A stretch of 35,177 bases of DNA, taken from positions 1 through 35,177 of the forward strand of contig JABSOJ010000015.1 in NCBI GenBank assembly GCA_013216005.1. The letters run 5' to 3'. Every line of letters begins with the position of its first letter. The first letter of the stretch is position 1. Below are positions 1 through 6,965 of this stretch, piece by piece. Under the pieces are notes generated by a model. The model did no database searches and was not told the origin of the DNA. It saw only the letters and a program-made list of their open reading frames with translations. A program made the translations under genes and the position numbers. Source of the DNA: Alteromonadaceae bacterium (GTDB lineage: Bacteria > Pseudomonadota > Gammaproteobacteria > Enterobacterales > Alteromonadaceae).

Positions 1-8
1 TACCTCTA

Positions 9-182
9 CTAAAAAACCAATCTATCTCTATAGAACATTATTGAATCACTTATAATGTAGAATTGACTAAGAGATAGGCCTGAGCTTAGGCGTTCCATAG
101 CAATGCTTTGCCCATTAATGGACTTGTTGAGCATTCTCTGACCAAATAAACTGACAATGTTGGTATTGACCGATAACGACAT
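9..182 (-). pseudogene. Truncated flagellin, N-terminal remnant (57 codons)
   Basis: Reading leftward from ATG at 182, the first 36 or so residues are a recognisable flagellin D0 start: it opens MSLSVNTNIVSLFGQR and reaches MERLSSGL, the hallmark of bacterial flagellin N-termini. After that point similarity stops. Instead of the expected INSAKDDAAG-type continuation, about 20 unrelated residues run to an in-frame TAG at 9-11. The other two frames do not restore flagellin sequence, so this is not a simple frameshift within the visible part. No Shine-Dalgarno sequence is visible before the ATG, although a perfect sigma28 promoter lies 33 bases upstream. The likely explanation is a flagellin gene whose 3' part was lost or replaced. 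A deliberately short expressed peptide is a less likely alternative. Confidence 0.75.
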
Positions 183-214
183 AATAAAATCGTAAGATTA
201 GAATAATTAAAACT

Positions 215-241
215 TTATCGGCAGAGTACCATCGAACTTTA
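215..241 (-). promoter_or_regulatory. Sigma28 (FliA) promoter for the flagellin remnant
   Basis: On the minus strand the sequence reads TAAAG, 14 bases, GCCGATAA, which matches the enterobacterial FliA consensus at every specified base and in spacing. Transcription would start near 207 and run left into the flagellin remnant at 182. Late flagellin genes are classic FliA targets, so promoter and gene fragment support each other. Confidence 0.8.
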
Positions 242-286
242 GTTTGTTTTTTAATCTAATTGCTTTTTTTTTAATACAAGCAGTAA

Positions 287-295
287 GGGGGGGGG
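287..295. repeat. G9 homopolymer tract
   Basis: Nine consecutive G residues lie in an otherwise AT-rich spacer between the fliT-like gene and the sigma28 promoter. Such tracts are prone to slippage. Here the tract is non-coding and upstream of the promoter, so any effect would be on promoter context or on the 3' end of the fliT transcript. Confidence 0.6.
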
Positions 296-326
296 TTGAT
301 AGTTTGTTCAACGGGGCTGAGTAGCT

Positions 327-626
327 TTATCGGTAAGCTTTTTTAATTTTGTCAGATTTTTTAATTTTTAAAATATCTTGTTTAGTTTCCTCAAAACAAC
401 GTTCACAAAGCTCGGTAACTTCAGTTGAAAGTGTCAGTAGTTGGTCTAGTTTATCACTAACATCAAGTAGTTGTTCTTGGGAGTAGTTAATAAAAAATTG
501 GTCGATCAGTTGTTGTCTAACTAATTCTTTAGTGCTGAGTAAATCAAATTGTTCTTTTTCAATAACGGCAAAGAGTTGTTTTGTTTTAGTGATAATAAAA
601 TCTATATCGCGTTCTATATCAGTCAT
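327..626 (-). CDS. fliT: FliT/FlaI-like flagellar chaperone
   Basis: A 99-residue, highly charged, helix-rich protein encoded directly downstream of fliS on the same strand. In vibrios the small gene next to fliS is flaI, a FliT-like protein. FliT proteins are cytosolic export chaperones for the filament cap FliD. The sequence contains heptad-like hydrophobic spacing (for example around LLDVSDKLDQLL) and a lysine-rich C-terminus, but no motif that proves the assignment. The ATG at 626 is preceded by an AAGAGA-type ribosome binding site. The call rests mainly on size, composition and position. fliD itself is not in the window. Another small FliS-linked protein remains possible. Confidence 0.55.
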   Translation of the reverse strand: MTDIERDIDFIITKTKQLFAVIEKEQFDLLSTKELVRQQLIDQFFINYSQEQLLDVSDKLDQLLTLSTEVTELCERCFEETKQDILKIKKSDKIKKAYR

Positions 627-681
627 TATTTATCTCTTGGCCATTTATTTATAACTTAGTAATTAGCGAATAAAAGGGTGA

Positions 682-1077
682 TCAGGTTGTTGGTTTAACT
701 CTGTTTTCAACGGGTATTGCTTCCCAGCCTTCTTTTATTTCAGCGATTAAATTTCTTACTTCATCTAATTTTTCAATGTTGTTTTCCAGATTAGCCTGAA
801 TCAGGCAGCGAACAACATAGTCGTATAAATCAAACAAATTTGTAGACAGATCTCCGCCTTTTTCCATATCAAGGCTATCTTGTAACTCACCGACCAGGGC
901 TATTGCTTTTGTTAAGCAGTTACCTTTATTTTCTATTTCGTTTCTTGATATTGCCCCTTTTGCGATGGCAATATTAGATAAAATATGTTTGAAAATAATG
1001 CTTATCAGCTGATGAGGATCGGCATCAATTACATTATCCGCATTGGCGTTTCTATATTTTTTTATCGATGCTCTCAT
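682..1077 (-). CDS. fliS: Flagellin export chaperone FliS
   Basis: FliS binds the C-terminal D0 region of newly made flagellin in the cytosol and keeps it unpolymerised until export. The protein is about 131 residues, the usual family length. It begins MRASIKKYRN and continues with a DPHQLI segment, matching the family's N-terminal Y-x-(n)-P-H-x-L-I pattern, then an all-helical body containing AKGAI. I chose ATG at 1077 because it gives the canonical FliS start; a TTG at 1092 in the same frame would add five residues and has no better ribosome binding site. It is probably co-transcribed with the fliT-like gene 55 bases downstream, from the sigma54-type promoter near 1186-1203. Confidence 0.88.
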   Translation of the reverse strand: MRASIKKYRNANADNVIDADPHQLISIIFKHILSNIAIAKGAISRNEIENKGNCLTKAIALVGELQDSLDMEKGGDLSTNLFDLYDYVVRCLIQANLENNIEKLDEVRNLIAEIKEGWEAIPVENRVKPTT

Positions 1078-1185
1078 AATTTTGCTACTCAATTAATCTA
1101 AGTGTTGTACTTTTAAGCTTTGTAACGCTACTTTATGTAACTATAATATATTTAAAGTCTAATATATTCTAAGTTTAATATAGCC

Positions 1186-1203
1186 TAAGCAATTTACAAG
1201 CCA
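1186..1203 (-). promoter_or_regulatory. Sigma54-type promoter for fliS-fliT
   Basis: The minus strand reads TGGCTTGTAAATTGCTTA, with GG and GC exactly ten bases apart as required for sigma54 -24/-12 elements. Transcription would start near 1175, about 100 bases before the fliS ATG. It fits a FlrA- or FlrC-activated transcription unit. Confidence 0.65.
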
Positions 1204-1304
1204 AGAAGGTTTTGCATTATTTGCTCGCTAATTATAAGTTGGTCATTAGCTATTCTCTGCTGGTTATCAATGATAAAAGCATTAATAATGCCTCTACTAT
1301 CCAA
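1194..1304 (-). other. Possible 36-codon ORF or gene remnant in the fliS upstream spacer
   Basis: The 364-base spacer between fliS and the 108-residue gene holds no convincing long gene. One minus-strand stretch reads like protein: it includes SRGIINAF, DNQQRIAND and ends EQIMQNLLGL before TAA at 1194. The only candidate start is TTG at 1304, three bases after an AAAGGA, which is too close for a normal ribosome binding site. An upstream stop closes the frame about 14 codons earlier. The 3' end overlaps the sigma54-type promoter. It may be a degraded gene, a very small protein or chance. I do not recognise it. Confidence 0.2.
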
Positions 1305-1441
1305 TAATCCTTTCGTCAGTGCAATATTATATTACATTTAATGTTAATGGATAGTGAAAAAATAAGGTGCTGGTTTTTTACAATTTACAAATAGTTAAGT
1401 AATAGCTACAGCAATAACTAACGCAATAACGAATGCAAGCA

Positions 1442-1768
1442 CTAAAGTAAATTAGCAATTTTATTGTAAAGTGCCAAAGCTTGCTCTGCGGTTAAATTAC
1501 CTTGTGAGCGGGCTTTCCCGATGGTCGAACTGATTTTAACCACATCATTGGCAATCTGTTCTATTTCTTTAGCAGCTTCGAGCTGAGTTTCATTTTTTTG
1601 TTTTTTAAGTCCTATTTTTGATATTTCAAGAATATCATCGGAAAATTCACCCAACTCTGGCTTGTACGGATTGGGTTTGTACGGATTGGGGTCTGACGGT
1701 ATTAATATTGTAGAAGGGGTGATACGTTGAATATCACTGCTTGCTGTCAGTGGATTTGCAATCGACAT
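1442..1768 (-). CDS. Hypothetical 108-residue protein in the flagellar locus
   Basis: I do not recognise a named family. The protein has a polar, proline-rich N-terminal half with a tandem NPYKPNPYKP, then a helical, charged C-terminal half running from about residue 45 to the end (IANDVVKISSTIGKARSQG, then AEQALALYNKIANLL). There is no signal peptide or membrane segment, so it should be cytosolic. It is very likely real: GGAGG lies seven bases before the ATG at 1768, the strongest ribosome binding site in this part of the window. It is divergently arranged to flrA with 262 bases between them. A role in flagellar assembly or its regulation is inferred only from position. Confidence 0.7.
   Translation of the reverse strand: MSIANPLTASSDIQRITPSTILIPSDPNPYKPNPYKPELGEFSDDILEISKIGLKKQKNETQLEAAKEIEQIANDVVKISSTIGKARSQGNLTAEQALALYNKIANLL
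1659..1688 (-). repeat. In-frame 15-bp tandem duplication (NPYKP x2)
   Basis: Two copies of a 15-bp unit, 1659-1673 and 1674-1688, differ at one base and encode NPYKP twice in the 108-residue protein. It belongs to the window-wide family of short tandem duplications. Confidence 0.85.
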
Positions 1769-1890
1769 TTCGGCCCTCCAGAAGCTAACTTAAACTGCTA
1801 GCCGTGTAGTAACAGTATACCCTACAGTCCAATAAATAAACAGCTTGCAGAGGGTGTTCATTCAAGAATATCAATTTATAAAAGCATCGT

Positions 1891-1913
1891 TATAACTTTA
1901 TAACTTTATAATT
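1891..1913 (+). repeat. 8-bp tandem repeat with a TATAAT hexamer upstream of flrA
   Basis: The unit TATAACTT occurs twice and is followed by TATAATT. The last unit contains a perfect -10 hexamer (1907-1912) about 120 bases before flrA. No good -35 element is visible 17 bases upstream, so a role as the flrA promoter is only a possibility. Confidence 0.4.
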
Positions 1914-2030
1914 AGGGATTAAAGTCAAAAAAATGGCATCAGGGTGTCAATATTTTGTTGCTAAATAAATAATACAGGTTAGAATCAGAAATGAGGTTCT
2001 GGTTTAATTATCTATAGAAGTAAGAAAGAC

Positions 2031-3518
2031 ATGCAAAATCATAAACATATTCTTGTCATTGATAATGATGAACAACGTCGGCATCAAATCGAAACAGTAT
2101 TAGCTTTTGTTGGCGAAAAATTTAATACTTGTTGCGAAGATGACGTTTTAAGTTATTTTCAAAATAGTAATGATCTATTGACTGTTATTTTACCGGGTCA
2201 GTTATCTGACGCTATGCTGAAATTGATAAAATTAAATCCAGCTTGTCCATTTATTTTACATGATACAGTCGATTTACAGCAAGTTACCAATTTTGCCAAT
2301 GTTGTTGGTGAGTTATCAGTACCACTTAATTATGCACAGTTAACTGAGCTTATTCATCATAGTCACCAGTATCATAATAATTTACCGCAGCAACGTAAAA
2401 CCAGCAGTTCAAAATCACTTTTTAAATCACTTGTTGGTATAAGTGAAGAAATGAATCAGGTTCGTTTTTTAATTGAGCAGGTTGCCGGTACGCAAGCCAG
2501 TGTTTTGATTCTGGGGGAATCTGGTACAGGTAAAGAAGTTGTTGCCCGAAATATACATGATTTATCTTCTCGGGCTAAAGGACCATTTGTACCACTCAAT
2601 TGTGGGGCAATTCCTGCTGAATTGCTTGAAAGTGAGCTGTTTGGTCATGAAAAAGGTTCTTTTACAGGTGCAATATCAACCAGAAAAGGGCGTTTTGAAT
2701 TAGCAGAAGGCGGAACACTGTTTTTAGATGAAATTGGTGATATGCCGCAACCTATGCAGGTAAAATTGTTACGTGTTCTACAAGAGCGTACCTTTGAACG
2801 GATTGGTGGGGTTAAAAGTATAAAAGCGAATGTTCGCATTATTGCTGCTACGCACCAAAATTTAGAAGAAATGATCAAAACCAATGATTTTCGGGAAGAT
2901 CTTTATTACCGTTTGAATGTCTTTCCAATAGAAACACCTGCTTTACGTGATCGAAAAGATGATGTGCCGCTATTATTAAAAGAATTAATTTCACGTTTTG
3001 AAAATGAACAAGGGCAAGGCGTTCGTTTTACCGAAAAAGCAATTGAATCATTGCAAGAGCATACTTGGGCTGGAAATGTCAGGGAATTGTCTAATTTAAT
3101 TGAACGTATGATCATTATGTATGCCGATCAGGTGGTAGATGTACCGGAGTTGCCCCAAAAATATCAGCATATAGATGTTGAAAATTATCAGCCTGAATAT
3201 CCTGAAGAATTACTTGAACGAGATGCCATCAATGCATTATTTTCTGGTTTTGATTATGACGACGATGATACAGATGATACGGATTCGTTTGAAAATGACG
3301 AATTTAATGAAACTGAAGATTCCATAAATTATGGTCATTTGCCAAGTGAAGGCTTGAATTTAAAAGAATATTTAGCTGAACTTGAAGTCTCTTTGATCAA
3401 GCAAGCCCTGACTAAACATCAGTGGGTTGTTGCTCGTGCAGCGGAAACTTTGGGCATGCGACGTACAACTTTAGTCGAAAAAATGCGTAAATATGATCTT
3501 CAAAAAGAGAATGCTTAG
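2031..3518 (+). CDS. flrA: FlrA/FleQ-type sigma54-dependent master flagellar activator
   Basis: FlrA starts the flagellar transcription cascade by activating sigma54 promoters of flrBC and early genes. The 495-residue protein has a FleQ-type N-terminal domain (residues 1 to about 125) lacking a clear phospho-acceptor, an AAA+ domain (about 135-370) with Walker A GESGTGKE at 162-169 and Walker B LFLDEIGD, and a C-terminal Fis-type helix-turn-helix ([19 protein letters not shown]). The sigma54-contact loop reads GSFTGA at 209-214 rather than the usual GAFTGA. Between AAA+ and HTH lies an unusually acidic linker of runs of Asp and Glu (about residues 405-435). FleQ homologues bind cyclic di-GMP, and by family this one may too. 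The neighbouring flrB has its own sigma54-type promoter. Confidence 0.93.
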   Translation: MQNHKHILVIDNDEQRRHQIETVLAFVGEKFNTCCEDDVLSYFQNSNDLLTVILPGQLSDAMLKLIKLNPACPFILHDTVDLQQVTNFANVVGELSVPLNYAQLTELIHHSHQYHNNLPQQRKTSSSKSLFKSLVGISEEMNQVRFLIEQVAGTQASVLILGESGTGKEVVARNIHDLSSRAKGPFVPLNCGAIPAELLESELFGHEKGSFTGAISTRKGRFELAEGGTLFLDEIGDMPQPMQVKLLRVLQERTFERIGGVKSIKANVRIIAATHQNLEEMIKTNDFREDLYYRLNVFPIETPALRDRKDDVPLLLKELISRFENEQGQGVRFTEKAIESLQEHTWAGNVRELSNLIERMIIMYADQVVDVPELPQKYQHIDVENYQPEYPEELLERDAINALFSGFDYDDDDTDDTDSFENDEFNETEDSINYGHLPSEGLNLKEYLAELEVSLIKQALTKHQWVVARAAETLGMRRTTLVEKMRKYDLQKENA

Positions 3519-3520
3519 AT

Positions 3521-3541
3521 TTATCTTTTCAGAGAAAATAA
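3521..3541 (+). terminator. Weak hairpin after flrA
   Basis: TTTTC-AGA-GAAAA with AT-rich flanks can fold into a short hairpin directly after the flrA stop. It is AT-rich and lacks an adjacent T run, although TTTTTT follows about 13 bases later. It may separate flrA from flrB transcription, but the support is weak. Confidence 0.25.
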
Positions 3542-3607
3542 CATTCAGACAATTTTTTGACGTCGTTGTTTTCCTGTTATCTAACTGAAAAATATACACT
3601 TATTAAT

Positions 3608-3623
3608 TGGCATATTAAATGCT
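3608..3623 (+). promoter_or_regulatory. Sigma54-type promoter of flrBC
   Basis: TGGCATATTAAATGCT has GG and GC ten bases apart and a strong -24 half (TGGCAT). It lies 37 bases before the flrB ATG. In vibrios flrBC is the FlrA-dependent sigma54 operon, which fits. Confidence 0.75.
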
Positions 3624-3659
3624 TTATCTTGATTAGTATTAATAATCGAGTGAAGTATT

Positions 3660-4874
3660 ATGGCGTTTGCATTTTCTAACACAGCACAACATGTAGCGAC
3701 TGAACCGCTAGTTAATTTATCTGGTGTTGTTTTTAAGCAAAATCAGCCATTTGCAGATCATAATACCTCGTTGGAGTCAGAAGCTTTTGTTGGTGAATTA
3801 GCTTTATTACGACAAAAAAACACACAATTAGATCAAGTGATTGATTCTATGCCTACTGGTATGGTGATGCTTGACGGCAACGGAATTGTGATTAAAGTCA
3901 ATAAAGTAGCTCTCTCTTTACTCGATGAACCAATTCTTGGTCACGCTTGGTTTAATGTTATCCGACGTTCATTTAAACCACGTGCCGATGATTGGCATGA
4001 GGTCTCTTTAAAAGATGGTCGACGGGTTAAGCTGGAAATAACAGCTTTGGGTAATCAACCGGGTCAGTTGATCATGATCACTGATTTAACTGAAACCCGA
4101 TTAATGCAAGACAAACTCGGTCAACTGCAACGCCTTTCTTCTTTAGGTCGAATGGTTTCAACGCTTGCTCATCAAATTCGCACCCCTTTATCAGCTGCGA
4201 TGTTGTACGGAGCTAATTTAGCAAATAAAAAACTTTCTACAAAAGACAGCGGAAGTTTTCAGCAGAAGTTAATGTCCCGTTTAAAAGATTTAGAGCAGCA
4301 AGTAAATGATATGTTGTTATTTGCCAAAAGCGGTAAACAGCAGGTGGTTGAAGCTTTAAGTGTTAACGAACTCATTGCTGATACTGTTCAAAGTATGGAA
4401 GCGATAGCAAAGCAGGCTAACGGAAATATTTCGTTTATCCCTTGTAAAAATGGCTGTCAAATACTGGGAAATAAAACTGCGCTCACAGGGGCAATTCAAA
4501 ATCTTATTCATAATAGCTTACAAGTCATTAAACAGGATGCTGAAATTAGTATTGCAGTAGAATGTCAGGCTGATCACGTTATGATTAATGTTAAAGACAA
4601 TGGTCAGGGTATCAGTCAGGAATTAACGGATAAAATTTTTGAGCCTTTCTATACTTCAAGGGTACAAGGTACGGGTTTAGGGTTAGCTGTTGTTAAATCG
4701 GTGGCTAATGCTCATCAGGGTGATGTTCGTTTATTAAGTAAACCAGGTGAAGGAGCACACTTTTGTATTAAATTACCTTTGCTGACTTCTAACCAGCTAG
4801 ATAACAAGGCTGATAATTCATTTGTTACAGCGTTCAATTCATCATCACAGGAGACATCTTATGAGCACAAGTAA
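3660..4874 (+). CDS. flrB: FlrB/FleS-type sensor histidine kinase
   Basis: FlrB phosphorylates FlrC to switch on middle flagellar genes. The 404-residue protein has no membrane segment, so it is a cytosolic kinase. A PAS-like region covers about residues 55-150 (DSMPTGMVMLDGNGIVIKVN). The dimerisation and phosphotransfer helix has the H-box HQIRTPLSAA with His171, and the ATPase domain shows the N-box NLIHNSLQ, DNGQGI and GTGLGLAVVKS. The gene overlaps flrC by 14 bases, indicating translational coupling. The Asn/Ser-rich C-terminal tail after about residue 375 is not part of the catalytic core. Confidence 0.93.
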   Translation: MAFAFSNTAQHVATEPLVNLSGVVFKQNQPFADHNTSLESEAFVGELALLRQKNTQLDQVIDSMPTGMVMLDGNGIVIKVNKVALSLLDEPILGHAWFNVIRRSFKPRADDWHEVSLKDGRRVKLEITALGNQPGQLIMITDLTETRLMQDKLGQLQRLSSLGRMVSTLAHQIRTPLSAAMLYGANLANKKLSTKDSGSFQQKLMSRLKDLEQQVNDMLLFAKSGKQQVVEALSVNELIADTVQSMEAIAKQANGNISFIPCKNGCQILGNKTALTGAIQNLIHNSLQVIKQDAEISIAVECQADHVMINVKDNGQGISQELTDKIFEPFYTSRVQGTGLGLAVVKSVANAHQGDVRLLSKPGEGAHFCIKLPLLTSNQLDNKADNSFVTAFNSSSQETSYEHK

Positions 4875-6234
4875 AATTTTAGTGGTTGAAGATGATGCAG
4901 GTTTACGTGAAGCATTAGTCGATACTTTAATGTTAGGGGGTTATCAATGTTGTGAAGCTGACTCTGGTGAAGCTGCCTTGTTATTACTGAATAATCAAAA
5001 GATGAATAACCAAAAGTCAAATAACCAAAAGATTGATTTGGTTGTCAGTGATGTACAAATGGGTGGAATGTCTGGCCTCACCTTATTAAAAAACATTAAG
5101 AATTTTGATGCCAACCTCCCGGTACTCATCATGACTGCGTACGGTACTATAGATGATGCGGTGAAAGCGATGAGAGACGGGGCATGTAATTACATGGCGA
5201 AACCTTTTGCGCCTGAAGTTTTGTTGAATATGGTGAGTCAGTATATTCCACCGGAAATAACGGATAAACAAAACCCTATTGTTGCAGATGCGAAAAGTCT
5301 AGAGTTATTGTCTTTAGCCAAAAAAGTGGCTTCTACAGATGCTTCTGTGATGGTACTTGGTCCTAGTGGTTCAGGAAAAGAAGTGTTAGCTCAATATGTT
5401 CATTACAATTCGCCCCGTTCAGAAAAACCTTTTGTTGCGATAAATTGTGCTGCGATCCCGGAAAATATGCTTGAAGCAACTTTATTCGGATATGAAAAAG
5501 GTGCTTTTACCGGTGCAATTCAGGCATGTCCGGGTAAATTTGAGCAAGCTCAAGGCGGAACCATTTTATTAGATGAAATTACAGAAATGGATTTAAGTTT
5601 GCAGGCAAAAATTCTTCGTGTTTTACAAGAACGGGAAGTAGAACGCTTAGGTGGTCGAAAAACTATTCAGTTAGATGTGCGGGTGATTGCCACCAGTAAC
5701 AGAGATTTGAAAAAAGCAGTGTCGGGTGGCGACTTTCGGGAAGACCTTTATTATCGACTTAACGTTTTCCCTTTAACCTGGCTTCCTTTAGCTCAACGTA
5801 GAGATGATATTTTACCTTTAAGCAAACATTTGATTGAACGTATTTGTCAAAAAAATGGTGATAGGATCCCAGAATTAACTGCAGCAGCACGCAGTAAATT
5901 AGTTGCTTATGATTGGCCTGGAAATGTCAGGGAATTAGACAATGTTATTCAACGGGCTTTGATTTTATACAGCGATAATATTATTGACGACAGTGATTTA
6001 TTGATTGAAAATTTTGACACAGTATCTGTCGTTGATTCTGAAATTGAATCGCCAAAAGTTGATGAAAAATTAGGTAATGAATTAAAATTACAAGAGCATC
6101 AGATTATTTTGGATACCCTAAACGCATGTAATGGCATTCGTAAAGATGTTGCAGAACGTTTAGGTATCAGTCCGCGTACACTGAGATATAAAATCGCAAG
6201 AATGCGTGATAATGGTATTTCAATTCCAGTGTGA
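4861..6234 (+). CDS. flrC: FlrC/FleR-type sigma54 response regulator
   Basis: FlrC, phosphorylated by FlrB, activates sigma54-dependent middle flagellar operons. From ATG at 4861 (AGGAG just upstream, overlapping the flrB end) the protein is 457 residues. It has an N-terminal receiver (about 5-125) with phospho-acceptor Asp64 in LVVSDVQM, an AAA+ domain with GPSGSGKE and an intact GAFTGA loop at 214-219, and a C-terminal Fis-type HTH (DVAERLGISPRTLRYKIARM). The receiver contains a three-fold five-residue repeat (NNQK plus one residue) directly before the phospho-acceptor strand. The Vibrio cholerae FlrC acceptor is Asp54, so the ten-residue offset equals two extra repeat units. Confidence 0.94.
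   Translation: MSTSKILVVEDDAGLREALVDTLMLGGYQCCEADSGEAALLLLNNQKMNNQKSNNQKIDLVVSDVQMGGMSGLTLLKNIKNFDANLPVLIMTAYGTIDDAVKAMRDGACNYMAKPFAPEVLLNMVSQYIPPEITDKQNPIVADAKSLELLSLAKKVASTDASVMVLGPSGSGKEVLAQYVHYNSPRSEKPFVAINCAAIPENMLEATLFGYEKGAFTGAIQACPGKFEQAQGGTILLDEITEMDLSLQAKILRVLQEREVERLGGRKTIQLDVRVIATSNRDLKKAVSGGDFREDLYYRLNVFPLTWLPLAQRRDDILPLSKHLIERICQKNGDRIPELTAAARSKLVAYDWPGNVRELDNVIQRALILYSDNIIDDSDLLIENFDTVSVVDSEIESPKVDEKLGNELKLQEHQIILDTLNACNGIRKDVAERLGISPRTLRYKIARMRDNGISIPV
4990..5034 (+). repeat. Three 15-bp in-frame tandem units in flrC
   Basis: Units at 4990-5004, 5005-5019 and 5020-5034 encode NNQKM, NNQKS and NNQKI. They sit in the receiver domain loop before the strand carrying Asp64. Confidence 0.9.
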
Positions 6235-6271
6235 TTTTGATGTTTATGTTTATGAAAAGGCTATTTTGCAG

Positions 6272-6299
6272 GATGGGTTAGCCAGAGGCGTAACCCATC
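6272..6299. repeat. Palindromic REP-like hairpin after flrC
   Basis: GATGGGTTA and TAACCCATC form a perfect 9-bp stem. GCC and GGC inside extend it to 12 bp with one bulged G and an AGA loop. There is no T run after it, so it is not a standard intrinsic terminator. The GATGGGTTA...TAACCCATC palindrome resembles a dispersed repeat I recall from many gammaproteobacterial genomes, but I cannot check copy number here. Confidence 0.6.
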
Positions 6300-6440
6300 A
6301 ATAACACTCAGCTGTTACTTGATAATTAATAAACAGAAAAAAAGACTAATTGAAAGTTATTGATTTTTCTCAAAATTAATTTATAAATCACGCCTCTGAT
6401 TAATTCATTCCACACCACTTATCCCATTGCCACTCTACGT

Positions 6441-6456
6441 TGGCATCATGCTTGCT
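6441..6456 (+). promoter_or_regulatory. Sigma54-type promoter of the fliE operon
   Basis: TGGCATCATGCTTGCT matches the sigma54 consensus at nearly every position, with GG and GC ten bases apart. Transcription would start near 6467, giving a leader of about 42 bases to fliE. It is the best sigma54 site in the window and is expected to respond to FlrA or FlrC. Confidence 0.85.
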
Positions 6457-6508
6457 TTACCTTAGTTATACTGTTCAATAGCAATAAATTGACACAAGAG
6501 GGTAAATC

Positions 6509-6841
6509 ATGGATATCAAAGCAAATTCTTTATTCGCACAAATGCAGAGTATGTCTCTGGAAGCGACTTCTAGTCGTCAAATATCACCCTCGTCAGTAAA
6601 TGCAGTCAATAATTCAAGCAGTGATTTTGGTGCCTTGCTTAAAGATGCTGTAAATAAGGTTAATGACATTCAGCTTGATGCAGGAGCTAAAAAAATGGCT
6701 TTTGAAATGGGCGATCGCAGTGTCACGCTTGCGGAAACCATGATAGCAAGTGCCAAAGCGGGTATTGCGTTTGATGCCACGGTTCAGGTACGGAACAAAT
6801 TTGTAGAAGCGTACAAAGAAATAATGAATATGCCGGTTTAA
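6509..6841 (+). CDS. fliE: Flagellar hook-basal body protein FliE
   Basis: FliE is a small periplasmic protein linking the MS ring (FliF) to the proximal rod and is exported by the flagellar type III system. The 110-residue protein has the expected length and the conserved C-terminal half: FGALLKDAVNKVNDIQ, then a glycine/serine-free helix ending VQVRNKFVEAYKEIMNMPV, which is the family signature. There is no Sec signal, as expected for a type III substrate. GAGGG precedes the ATG. It leads the basal-body operon and is driven by the sigma54-type promoter just upstream. Confidence 0.95.
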   Translation: MDIKANSLFAQMQSMSLEATSSRQISPSSVNAVNNSSSDFGALLKDAVNKVNDIQLDAGAKKMAFEMGDRSVTLAETMIASAKAGIAFDATVQVRNKFVEAYKEIMNMPV

Positions 6842-6873
6842 TAAACTTGATTCGCATTACGATAGTAAAAAGT

Positions 6874-6933
6874 TTCATTAATACCTTCATTAATACCTTT
6901 AGTAAAACTTTTAGTAAAACATATAAGTAAAAC
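6874..6933 (+). repeat. Tandem 12-13-bp duplications between fliE and fliF
   Basis: TTCATTAATACC occurs twice in tandem (6874-6885, 6886-6897). It is followed by three units ending in AGTAAAAC (6898-6908, 6909-6920, 6921-6933). The spacer has no other visible signal apart from the fliF ribosome binding site. Confidence 0.85.
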
Positions 6934-6965
6934 ATTTAGCGGATAAAAATTAGCGGAGTAGTTCA

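Noticed and set aside
147-176. Plus-strand TAAA...ACCGATAA resembling a sigma28 promoter
   Set aside because: The spacing is 18 bases instead of 15, and no plus-strand gene follows it. It lies inside the flagellin remnant.
1934-1949. TGGCATCAGGGTGTC upstream of flrA as a sigma54 promoter
   Set aside because: The base pair ten positions after GG is TC rather than GC, and flrA homologues are normally not sigma54-dependent.
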